Shown here: piece after piece, positions 57,199 through 64,000 of the stretch
Layout: every line of letters begins with the position of its first letter
How positions within the stretch are numbered: the stretch's first letter is position 1
Source of the DNA: DASQPA01 sp963757335
Lineage (GTDB): Bacteria > Acidobacteriota > Thermoanaerobaculia > Multivoradales > UBA5704
DNA: 64,000 bases
Assembly: GCA_963757335.1 (NCBI GenBank)
Contig: CAVWRJ010000017.1
Location: forward strand, 1 to 64,000
Direction: 5' to 3'
Made by a program: the position numbers and the translations under genes
Notes under the pieces: generated by a model
The model's database searches: none
Seen by the model: only the letters and a program-made list of their open reading frames with translations
What the model was told of the DNA's origin: nothing

Positions 57199-57486
57199 AT
57201 GACCGCGAGCCATACCGAGGTTCGAATCTTCGGTGCCACGTACCATGTCCGTGGGAGTGACGACAGCGGGTACCTCCAGGGTCTGGCGGATCTTGTGGAC
57301 GGCAAGATGCGCGAGGTCGCCCAGCATGTGGCGACGGCCGATACGGCTCGCATCGCCATCCTGGCGGCCCTCAATTTAGCTGACGAACTGTTCCAAAGTC
57401 AGAAACGGCAAGAAGGGGAACGGGTCGAGATCAAGGAGAAAGTGACGGAGCTTGCCGAGGAATTAACGGCAGCCCTCGACGGTTGA
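57199..57486 (+). CDS. zapA: Cell division protein ZapA
   Basis: 95 residues from ATG 57199 (TTG at 57190 would add three). Seen: TEVRIFGATYHVRGSDDSGYLQ, LVDGKMREVAQHV, TARIAILAALNLADELF and a C-terminal coiled coil. ZapA bundles FtsZ. Its usual neighbour zapB is 2 kb away behind an inverted segment. TATAGT at 57120-57125 is a candidate -10. Confidence 0.88.
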   Translation: MTASHTEVRIFGATYHVRGSDDSGYLQGLADLVDGKMREVAQHVATADTARIAILAALNLADELFQSQKRQEGERVEIKEKVTELAEELTAALDG

Positions 57487-57519
57487 GGAGCAGGCGGCGA
57501 TGTCACTTCGAAATATGAC

Positions 57520-57700
57520 CGAAATTGTTTTTGCATCCCCCGTGCGGTTCGTGTTGGGTCAATCGATTGTAGAACCAACATTCATACCTAGGGAGTCTTT
57601 TACTCACGTGGCCTGTGCCAGCCTCGCTCGTACGAGGACGCTAACGGCTCGCGAAGCGGACACCCACCTGGAGCGTTTCAGGTTCTAAACGCACACCCGC
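57520..57700 (+). ncRNA. Candidate structured RNA, possibly 6S (ssrS)
   Basis: About 180 bases of clearly lower GC between zapA and rny, without a gene. Hairpins seen: TGTTGG with CCAACA around 57557-57582; CCTCG-CTCGTA-CGAGG around 57625; CGGTTCG/CGAAGCG closing pair with one mismatch between 57544 and ~57655. The place after zapA is where 6S RNA lies in many bacteria. I cannot fold it fully, and the identity is inferred mainly from synteny. Confidence 0.35.
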
Positions 57701-57748
57701 ATGGCCGCGCGGGGGGTGTAGTTTCACCCTCTCCCAGATCTGCCCGAA

Positions 57749-57771
57749 CCCCCTGTTGCTGGAACAGGGGG
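57749..57771 (+). promoter_or_regulatory. Hairpin over the rny ribosome-binding site
   Basis: CCCCCTGTT (57749-57757) and AACAGGGGG (57763-57771) form a perfect 9-bp stem with loop GCTGG. The right arm contains the SD (AGGGGG) of the GTG at 57777, so open and closed forms could switch rny translation; alternatively it is a terminator of the upstream RNA (no U-tract). Confidence 0.6.
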
Positions 57772-57776
57772 ATCCG

Positions 57777-59348
57777 GTGAAGAGCACCGAAATGATAGCG
57801 GCTCTGGCCGTGGCCCTAGCCATTGGAGCAGGCGTTCTCCTGTTCTGGTGGGTAGGGTTGCGCCGGACCGGCAGGCGCATCCTGGAGCAGGCTGAGCTCC
57901 AGGCCGCGAAGGCCGTGGAGGACGGCGAGCGCCGGGCGGAAAACCGCATGCGCGAAGCCGACATCGCGGCCAAGGAGAAGCTCCTCCAGGCGCGTACCGA
58001 GTTCGAGTCGGTGTCGCGCAAGCGCCGCACCGAGCTCGAGGGTATCGAGCGGCGGCTGACCCAGAAAGAGGACACCCTCGACAAGCGGCAGGAGGAGACC
58101 CTCCAGCGCGAGAAGGAGGTGTCCCAGAAGGACAAGCTGCTCGCCGGCCGCGAGAAGGTCCTGGAGAAGAAAGAGGGCGAACTCGACCGCATGGTCGACG
58201 AGGAGCGGGTCAAGCTCGAACAGATCGCCGGCCTGACCGCCCACCAGGCGCGCGACGAGCTGATCAAGGGGATGGAGAACGACGCCCGTATCGAGGCCGC
58301 CCACATCGTCAAACGGATCGAGGACGAGGCGCGCGAAACGGCGAACAAGCAGGCCCAGCGCATCATCGGCATGGCCGTCCAGCGCTCGGCCTCGGACTAC
58401 GTCTCCGAGGCCACGGTGTCGGTCGTCATGCTGCCCAACGAGGAGATGAAGGGGCGGATCATCGGCCGCGAGGGGCGCAACATCCGCGCCCTGGAGATGG
58501 CGACCGGCGTCGACCTGATCGTCGACGACACCCCGGAGGCGGTGATCCTCTCCGGCTTCGACCCCTTTCGCCGCGAGGTGGCCCGGGTCGCCCTGGAGCG
58601 GCTGATCACCGACGGCCGCATCCACCCGGCGCGGATCGAAGAGGTGGTCGAGAAGGTCAAGGCCGAGTTCGAGCAGAAGATCCTCTCGGAGGGCGAGTCC
58701 GCCCTCCTGGAGCTCGCGATCCCCGGCATGCACCCCGAGCTGGTGAAGCTCCTCGGCCGCCTGCGCTACCGCACCTCCTACGGCCAGAACGTCCTCCAGC
58801 ACAGCAAGGAGGTCGCCTTCCTGGCCGGCACCATGGCCGCCGAGCTCAAGGCCAACGTCCAGGTCGCCCGGCGGGGCGGCATCCTCCACGACGTCGGCAA
58901 GGCCATCGATCGCGAGATGGACGGCACCCACCTGCAGATCGGCATCGACCTGCTGCGCAAGTTCGGCGAGAGCGAGGAGGTCGTGCACGCCATGGCCTGC
59001 CACCACGGCGACTACGATCCGCAGACCGTCGAGGCCGTCCTCGTCACCGCCGCCGACGCCCTCTCGGCCGCCCGCCCCGGGGCTCGCCGCGAGATCCTGG
59101 AGACCTACGTCAAGCGCCTGGAGAAGCTGGAGGAGATCGCCTCCACCTTCAAGGGGGTGCAGAAGACCTTCGCCATCCAGGCCGGGCGCGAGGTCCGCAT
59201 CATCGTCGACAGCGGCAAGATCAGCGACGAGCAGGCGCTCTGGCTGTCGAAGGACATCGCCCGGAAGATCGAAGGGGAGCTCACCTACCCCGGCCAGATC
59301 AAGGTGACGGTGATCCGCGAGACGCGCTCGATCGAGTTCGCACGGTGA
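57777..59348 (+). CDS. rny: Ribonuclease Y
   Basis: Membrane-anchored endoribonuclease that starts mRNA decay. 523 residues: N-terminal TM (MIAALAVALAIGAGVLLFWW), long coiled coil (residues 30-190), KH domain (GRIIGREGRNIRALEMATGV), and HD domain (ARRGGILHDVGKAID, HHGDYDPQ). GTG at 57777 is chosen because AGGGGG is 5-6 bases upstream; the TTG at 57756 lies inside the hairpin loop. Followed by the YmdB-like gene, a conserved pair. Confidence 0.96.
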   Translation: MKSTEMIAALAVALAIGAGVLLFWWVGLRRTGRRILEQAELQAAKAVEDGERRAENRMREADIAAKEKLLQARTEFESVSRKRRTELEGIERRLTQKEDTLDKRQEETLQREKEVSQKDKLLAGREKVLEKKEGELDRMVDEERVKLEQIAGLTAHQARDELIKGMENDARIEAAHIVKRIEDEARETANKQAQRIIGMAVQRSASDYVSEATVSVVMLPNEEMKGRIIGREGRNIRALEMATGVDLIVDDTPEAVILSGFDPFRREVARVALERLITDGRIHPARIEEVVEKVKAEFEQKILSEGESALLELAIPGMHPELVKLLGRLRYRTSYGQNVLQHSKEVAFLAGTMAAELKANVQVARRGGILHDVGKAIDREMDGTHLQIGIDLLRKFGESEEVVHAMACHHGDYDPQTVEAVLVTAADALSAARPGARREILETYVKRLEKLEEIASTFKGVQKTFAIQAGREVRIIVDSGKISDEQALWLSKDIARKIEGELTYPGQIKVTVIRETRSIEFAR

Positions 59349-59361
59349 ACATGAGGTCGAT

Positions 59362-60150
59362 TTGAAGCTCCTCTTCGTCGGCGACGTCATCGGCAAGCCC
59401 GGCCGCCGGGCGGTGCGCAACCTCCTCACCCGGCTCATCGACCGCCACCGGGCCGACTATGTGGTGGTCAACGTCGAGAACTCGGCCGGCGGCTTCGGGG
59501 TGACCCCGGAGGTCCTCGCCGAGATCGAGGACCTGCCGATCGACTGCTATACGACGGGCAACCACGTCTGGGACAAGAAGGAGGGGGTGGAGATCCTCGA
59601 CCGCATGCCCCGACTTCTCCGCCCTGCCAACTACCCCGCGGGCAATCCGGGCAAGGGGCTCTATGTGGGGGAGACGGCGGCCGGCATCCCGGTGGCGACG
59701 ATCAACCTCGAAGGGCGGGTCTTCATGAACAGCCTGGAGTCGCCGTTCGTCGTCGCCGACCGGCTGCTCGCGAGCCTCGACCCCAAGATCAAGGTGATCC
59801 TGGTCGACTTCCACGCCGACGCGACCTCCGAGAAGCAGGCCCTCGCCTTCTACCTGGACGGCCGGGTGAGCGCTGTCCTCGGCACCCACACCCATGTCCC
59901 CACCGCCGACGAGCGGATCCTCCCCGGCGGCACCGCCCTCCAGACCGACGTCGGGATGACCGGCCCCTACGAGTCGATCATCGGGATGCGGGTGGACAAG
60001 GTGCTGAAGCGTTTCCTCCTCCAGACCCCGTCCTCTTTTGAGGTGGCGAAGAAGGACGTCCGGCTGGCCGCCGCGGTGGTCGACGTGGACGAGGCGACCG
60101 GCAAGGCGCGGGGGATCGAACGTCTGCTCATTCCGGACCCCACGGCCTGA
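59362..60150 (+). CDS. YmdB-like metallophosphoesterase
   Basis: TIGR00282-type cyclic-nucleotide phosphodiesterase family, 262 residues. Metal ligands: LFVGDVIGKPGRR, VVNVENSAGGFG, TTGNHVWDKKE, DFHADATSEK and GTHTHVPTAD. In Bacillus the homologue next to rny hydrolyses cAMP and affects biofilm; the same pairing is kept here. TTG start at 59362, 13 bases after rny. Confidence 0.93.
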   Translation: MKLLFVGDVIGKPGRRAVRNLLTRLIDRHRADYVVVNVENSAGGFGVTPEVLAEIEDLPIDCYTTGNHVWDKKEGVEILDRMPRLLRPANYPAGNPGKGLYVGETAAGIPVATINLEGRVFMNSLESPFVVADRLLASLDPKIKVILVDFHADATSEKQALAFYLDGRVSAVLGTHTHVPTADERILPGGTALQTDVGMTGPYESIIGMRVDKVLKRFLLQTPSSFEVAKKDVRLAAAVVDVDEATGKARGIERLLIPDPTA

Positions 60151-60182
60151 AAGACGGACGAAAAGAGGGAATCCAGGGCGGG

Positions 60183-61196
60183 ATGGCGGCAGAGCGGCAG
60201 CGGCAGGAGGAGATCGACCGGGACCTCGGGTTCGGCGCCGTCGTCGCCCGCGAGAGCCAGAAGCGGCTGCTCAACCGGGACGGCAGCTTCAACGTCGTCC
60301 GCGAGGGGCTCAAGTTTTTCGCCTCCTGGAGCCCCTACCACTACCTCCTCACCGTCTCCTGGCCCCGCTTCCTGGGTCTCGTCATCGTCGGCTATCTGGG
60401 GCTGAACGCGCTTTTCGGCGCCGCCTTCTTCGCCCTCGGTCCGGGCGCTCTGGCCGGCGCCGACGGCTCCGGGCTCGGCTCGCGCTTCCTCCAGTCCTTC
60501 TTTTTCAGCGTCCAGACCTTCGCCACGATCGGCTACGGCCATATATCGCCGGTGGGGATCGGCGCCAACCTGGTCGTCACCCTGGAGTCGCTGGTCGGCC
60601 TCCTCGGCTTCGCCCTCGCGACCGGCATTCTCTTTGCCCGCTTCTCGCGGCCGACGGCCCACATCCTGTTCAGCGAGCAGGCGCTCATCGCCCCCTACCA
60701 CGGCATCACCGCCTTCGAGTTCCGGATCGTCAACGCCCGCCGGAATCAGCTCATCCAGGTGGAGGCGAAGGTCCTCTTCAGCCGCTTCAAGGACGGCCGG
60801 GGAGGGGGGCGCGATTTCACCTCGCTCAAGCTCGAGCGCGAGCGGGTCCCCCTCTTCCCCCTGTCCTGGACCATCGTCCATCCGATCGACTCCGAGAGCC
60901 CGCTCTTCGGGCTCACCCGCGACGACGTCCTCGCTGCGGACGGCGAGTTCCTGGTCCTCCTCTCCGGCACGGACGAGACCTTCGCCCAGACCGTGCACGC
61001 CCGCTCCTCCTATAAGGTGGAAGAGATCGCTTGGGGGGCTCGTTTCACCAATCTCTTCAACCCGCCCAGGAACGGCCTGCTGTCGATCGACATCAGCCGT
61101 CTCCACAGCTTCGAGCCCGCCCCGCTGCCGGAGCTGCCCGCCTCACCTCCGGGGCCGCGCCGGCTCGACGAGGGCTGGGACGCCGACGACAACTAG
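60183..61196 (+). CDS. Inward-rectifier (Kir-type) potassium channel
   Basis: 337 residues in KirBac layout: slide helix and TM1 (FLGLVIVGYLGLNALFGAAFF), pore helix with selectivity filter TFATIGYGHISP, TM2 (LVVTLESLVGLLGFALATGIL), then the cytoplasmic beta-sandwich domain (LIAPYHGITAFEFRIVNAR; VEAKVLFSRFK; WTIVHPIDSESPLFGL). Expected to conduct K+ across the inner membrane. Converges with the lipid-A-domain gene, overlapping it by 4 bases. Confidence 0.93.
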   Translation: MAAERQRQEEIDRDLGFGAVVARESQKRLLNRDGSFNVVREGLKFFASWSPYHYLLTVSWPRFLGLVIVGYLGLNALFGAAFFALGPGALAGADGSGLGSRFLQSFFFSVQTFATIGYGHISPVGIGANLVVTLESLVGLLGFALATGILFARFSRPTAHILFSEQALIAPYHGITAFEFRIVNARRNQLIQVEAKVLFSRFKDGRGGGRDFTSLKLERERVPLFPLSWTIVHPIDSESPLFGLTRDDVLAADGEFLVLLSGTDETFAQTVHARSSYKVEEIAWGARFTNLFNPPRNGLLSIDISRLHSFEPAPLPELPASPPGPRRLDEGWDADDN

Positions 61197-61504
61197 GGCT
61201 CGGAGGCCGGTTCCGCGGTGTCGGCGACATCGGCGGCGTCGGCGGCGTCGGATCGGCGGACGAACCAGAGGTTCCGCGAGTAGATGAAGAGGCCGGTCGC
61301 CTGGCCGGCGATGAACACCGGGTCTCTCTGGTGGATCGAGTAGACGAGGAGGACGGCGCCGCCGCCGAGAGAGAAGTACCAGAAGGAGCGCGGGATCACG
61401 CTCTTACGTCGCCGCTCGGTGGCGATCCACTGGAGGAAGAAACGGCCGAAGAAGAGGGACTGGCCGAGGAAGCCGACGACGAGCCATAGGTGCTTGGGTT
61501 CCAA
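61193..61504 (-). CDS. Lipid A biosynthesis N-terminal domain protein
   Basis: 103-residue LAB_N membrane protein: WLVVGFLGQSLFFGRFFLQW, ATERRRKSVIPRSFWYFSLGG, LLVYSIHQRDPVFIAGQATG and FIYSRNLWF; three TM helices. The C-terminal tail (SDAADAADVADTAEPASE) is a 9-bp DNA repeat. It overlaps the GT2 gene by 109 bases in another frame. In many genomes the domain accompanies lipid-linked glycosyltransferases (ArnC-type), as here. Confidence 0.85.
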   Translation of the reverse strand: MEPKHLWLVVGFLGQSLFFGRFFLQWIATERRRKSVIPRSFWYFSLGGGAVLLVYSIHQRDPVFIAGQATGLFIYSRNLWFVRRSDAADAADVADTAEPASEP

Positions 61505-62256
61505 TCTGTGATCTCCTCCAGAAGGCGCCGGTCGATCCAGCGCCGCTCCATCCAGCGCACCGCCAAGAGGTCGGCGAGCGACCGGAAGATCCGGTTGCCG
61601 ATACTGTACTTGGTCTTGCCGTGGAGCCGCGGCCGGTGGTTCACCGGCACCTCCTTGATCCGCGCCCCGTCCAGGCGGACGAGGGTGGGAAGGAAGCGGT
61701 GCATCCCCTTGAACATGGGGACCCGGCGGAGGTACTCGGCGCGGTAGGCCTTGAGCGAGCAGCCGCTGTCCGAGACCCGCTCGCCGGTCGCCCAGTTGCG
61801 GACGGCGTTGGCGATCCGCGAGGAGAGCCGGCGCACCCAGTCGTCGCGCCGCCTTATGCGGACCCCGGAGACCAGATCCCAGCCGGGGGTCTCGGCGATC
61901 TCGGCGGTCTCGGCGGTCTCCGCCATCTCCGCCAGCAGCCGGGGGATGTCGGCGGGGTCGTTCTGGAGATCGGCGTCCAGGGTCACCACCACTTCACCCC
62001 TGGCGTTCCTGAAGCCGGCGGCGAGCGCCGCCGACTGCCCGGAGCTCCGGACCAGCCGGAGCACCCGCGCCCTGGGGTCTTCCACGGCGATCCGGCCGAG
62101 CGCCGCCAAGCTGCCGTCGGTCGAAGCGTCGTCGATCCAGAGGACCTCGTAGCTCCGCCCAGAGCCGTCGAGGGCGGCGCGGATCTCCGCCGCCAGGATC
62201 GCCAGATTTTCCTCTTCGTTGTGGACGGGGATGACGAGCGAGACGTCAACGGTCAA
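61396..62256 (-). CDS. GT2 family glycosyltransferase (ArnC/DPM-like)
   Basis: 286 residues: VDVSLVIPVHNEEENLAILA, WIDDASTDGS, VVTLDADLQNDPADIP (DxD), CSLKAYRAEYL, and VNHRPRLHGKTKYS, as in undecaprenyl-phosphate sugar transferases. No C-terminal TM pair is seen; instead the frame runs on into Ser-rich sequence (SSSASSASPSSSAVSSSSG) that overlaps the LAB_N gene. The 9-bp repeat AETAETAEIAET lies in the middle. Probably hands sugar-P-undecaprenol to the GT83 enzyme diverging nearby. Confidence 0.87.
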   Translation of the reverse strand: MTVDVSLVIPVHNEEENLAILAAEIRAALDGSGRSYEVLWIDDASTDGSLAALGRIAVEDPRARVLRLVRSSGQSAALAAGFRNARGEVVVTLDADLQNDPADIPRLLAEMAETAETAEIAETPGWDLVSGVRIRRRDDWVRRLSSRIANAVRNWATGERVSDSGCSLKAYRAEYLRRVPMFKGMHRFLPTLVRLDGARIKEVPVNHRPRLHGKTKYSIGNRIFRSLADLLAVRWMERRWIDRRLLEEITDWNPSTYGSSSASSASPSSSAVSSSSGSPPSGDVRA

Positions 62257-62346
62257 GGGAATCCCCGGGAGCGTGCTGGCGAACCCCTTGCATCGTAGTA
62301 TCTTAGTCCACCCCGGTCGCCGCGACCGGTACGCGCGTAGGCTCCC

Positions 62347-64000
62347 TTGCGAACGATCGAGACCAACTCGTCCCGCCGGTTCTCCCTCTGGCCTTCGCGG
62401 GTCCCGGCGGCGGCCCTGCCCGCGCTCGCCGGGGCGGAGCGCCGGACCTCGCGGCTCCTGCGGCTCGCCTGGTTCGCCCTTCTCCTCGCGGCGCTCGCCT
62501 TCCGGCTCGGCGGCTATCCTCTCCTCGATCCGGACGAGGGGAGAAACGCCGAGGTCGCCCGCGAGATGGTGTCGACCGGCGACTACCTGGTGCCGCGGAT
62601 CGACGGGCTGCCCTATCTCGACAAGCCGGTCCTCTTCTTCGCCGCCGACGCCCTGGCCTTGAAGCTGCTCGGTCCGAGCGAGCTCGCGGCGCGCCTCCCC
62701 TCGCTGCTCTTCGCCCTCGCCACGGCGGGCCTCACCGCCTGGTTCGCCGCCCGGCTTTTCGGCGGCGACACTGCTGGCAATGCGGTCGACACTGCCGGCA
62801 CTGCCGGCATCGCTGGAACTGTTGCCCTCGCGTCACCGCTCGCCGTGGCCTTCGCGCGGACGGTGATCTTCGACAGCATGCTGACTTTCTTCGTCACCCT
62901 GTCCCTGGTCGCCTTTTATCTCGCGATCGAAAAGCCGGCGGAGGGGCGTGGCAGCATCCCCGTCTGGGCCTGGAGCACCCTCGCCTGGATGGCGATGGGC
63001 CTAGGGGTGCTCGTCAAGGGGCCGGTCGCCCTCGGCGTGGTGCTCCTCGTGGTGGTTCCCTACGCTTTCTGGCGCCGCGCCGGAAAGGCCCTCTGGTACC
63101 CGCTCGGCCCGCTCGTGTTCCTCGGGATCATCCTGCCCTGGGTGTGGGCGATGTCCCGGCAGGTCCCGGAGTACCTCCACTACACCCTGGTCTCGGAGAC
63201 CTGGCGGCGGCTGACCACCGACCGGTTCGAGCGCACCGGCCCGTTCTGGTACTTCCTCCCCTGCCTGCTCGTCGGCGCCCTCCCCTGGTCGTTCGTGGTC
63301 CTCGGGGCCCGCCGGCGCCTGCCCCGGCGGGACGAGAACGGCCGGCTCGACCGGCGGCTGGTCTTCCTGCTCCTCTGGATCGCCCTCCCCCTCGTCCTCT
63401 TCTCGCTCTCCCACTCGAAGCGGCCGCAGTACATCCTGCCGCTCCTCCCGGCGGTGGCCCTGCTCGTGGCGGCGGCCTGGCGGGGTCGAGATGCGGGTCC
63501 GCTGCCCGGCGTTCGGGCGGGGGCTTTGGCGTGGATCGGGTTTGGCGCTCTGCTGCTCGCCGCCGGCCTCCTTCTCCCCGGGCGCCACGCCCTGCCGCCG
63601 GAGCAGGTGGGGCCGATCGCGCGGGCCGCCCTCGCCTGGGGCCTGGCGGCGATCCTCGGGGGGATCGGCGCCTGGCTCTCCGCGACCAGGAGGGAGTGGG
63701 CCCTCTTCGCCCTCGCCCTGCCCGCCGCGGCGTTGCCCCTCCTCTTCGTCCCCGTGCTCGCCACGATGGGCGACGCCTTCTCCTCCCGCGACCTGGCCGT
63801 GGCCGTCGCCCCCTACCTGACCCCGGGGGTCGAGGTGGTGGGGGTACGGGCGTTCCCCACGTCGCTCCCGTTCTACCTCGGGCGTACTCTCCTGGTGGTC
63901 GGCCCGCGGGGCCGGGAGCTGACCAGCAACTACATCGTCGATTCCTACCCCAAGTGGCTCCAGGCGCCGGGCACTCCGCTCCGCCCCCTCGCATGGTGGC
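62347..64000 (+). CDS. GT83-like (ArnT/PMT) glycosyltransferase, partial
   Basis: Membrane glycosyltransferase using a polyprenyl-phosphate sugar, open at the window end after ~551 residues. Seen: DPDEGRNAEVAREMVSTGDYLVPRIDG periplasmic motif (DxDE), KPVLFFAADALALKLLG, KGPVALGVVLLVVVPYAFW, and SHSKRPQYILPLLPAVALLV, with about eleven TM helices. The frame starts at a TTG (62347) with weak ribosome site; an internal NAVDTAGTAGIAGT segment is a 9-bp repeat. Adds sugars such as aminoarabinose to lipid A or other lipid-linked acceptors. Confidence 0.85.
   Translation, partial: MRTIETNSSRRFSLWPSRVPAAALPALAGAERRTSRLLRLAWFALLLAALAFRLGGYPLLDPDEGRNAEVAREMVSTGDYLVPRIDGLPYLDKPVLFFAADALALKLLGPSELAARLPSLLFALATAGLTAWFAARLFGGDTAGNAVDTAGTAGIAGTVALASPLAVAFARTVIFDSMLTFFVTLSLVAFYLAIEKPAEGRGSIPVWAWSTLAWMAMGLGVLVKGPVALGVVLLVVVPYAFWRRAGKALWYPLGPLVFLGIILPWVWAMSRQVPEYLHYTLVSETWRRLTTDRFERTGPFWYFLPCLLVGALPWSFVVLGARRRLPRRDENGRLDRRLVFLLLWIALPLVLFSLSHSKRPQYILPLLPAVALLVAAAWRGRDAGPLPGVRAGALAWIGFGALLLAAGLLLPGRHALPPEQVGPIARAALAWGLAAILGGIGAWLSATRREWALFALALPAAALPLLFVPVLATMGDAFSSRDLAVAVAPYLTPGVEVVGVRAFPTSLPFYLGRTLLVVGPRGRELTSNYIVDSYPKWLQAPGTPLRPLAWW

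Overview
The window is a high-GC bacterial chromosome segment from a diderm, most likely an Acidobacteriota and perhaps of the Thermoanaerobaculia type (inference). An LptD-type outer-membrane LPS assembly protein and a lipid A N-terminal domain protein show the outer membrane. The VWFA-related acidobacterial domain joined to a GWxTD-type region, the two DUF6600 proteins and a double-glycine, class-I-lanthipeptide-like leader are typical of Acidobacteriota genomes.

Layout. 1-7.6 kb: thiolase, lptD and a nucleotide-sugar operon (long RmlA-like nucleotidyltransferase, RmlD, Gmd and an Rmd-like epimerase). 7.6-12.5 kb: a VapBC pair, a DUF1003 membrane protein and two secreted DUF6600 paralogues, one carrying a 96-bp tandem repeat; each paralogue has its own terminator. 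12.7-16.1 kb: an apparent isoprenoid operon of an SDR, a phytol-kinase-like/DUF92 fusion and a UbiA prenyltransferase. A 45-bp copy of the 3' end of ubiA recurs 0.78 kb downstream around an orphan membrane gene. 16.9-25.3 kb: a YkvA-like protein, a hydrolase, a large VWA protein, cysteine desulfurase plus MnmA (tRNA 2-thiouridine synthesis), and a flavin monooxygenase broken by three +1 shifts.

25.4-48 kb is accessory. It holds toxin-antitoxin modules of several types, a lipoprotein of the sulfatase superfamily, two DinB paralogues and an orphan 49-residue RiPP precursor. It also holds a PIN-like/ImmA gene pair and a replication-type module (RHH/replisome-organiser-like protein and DnaC-like loader). 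That module is preceded by a 56-bp perfect palindrome and a 43-bp tandem array. A ~90-bp MITE-like element, AT-richer orphan genes, and a TPR/XRE regulatory patch complete the region. It ends next to two tRNA-Val genes.

48-60 kb is conserved translation and RNA-metabolism core: thrS-infC-rpmI-rplT-pheS-pheT-zapB, then zapA, a structured intergenic RNA region (possible 6S), rny and a YmdB-like phosphoesterase. An inverted segment (toxin-antitoxin plus pyrD) separates zapB from zapA. 60-64 kb: a Kir-type channel, a GT2/lipid-A-domain pair whose reading frames overlap by 109 bp, and a GT83 glycosyltransferase running off the window.

Recurring themes are eleven toxin-antitoxin loci or remnants, many with near-leaderless promoters and visible operators, and 9-bp in-frame minisatellites in unrelated genes.
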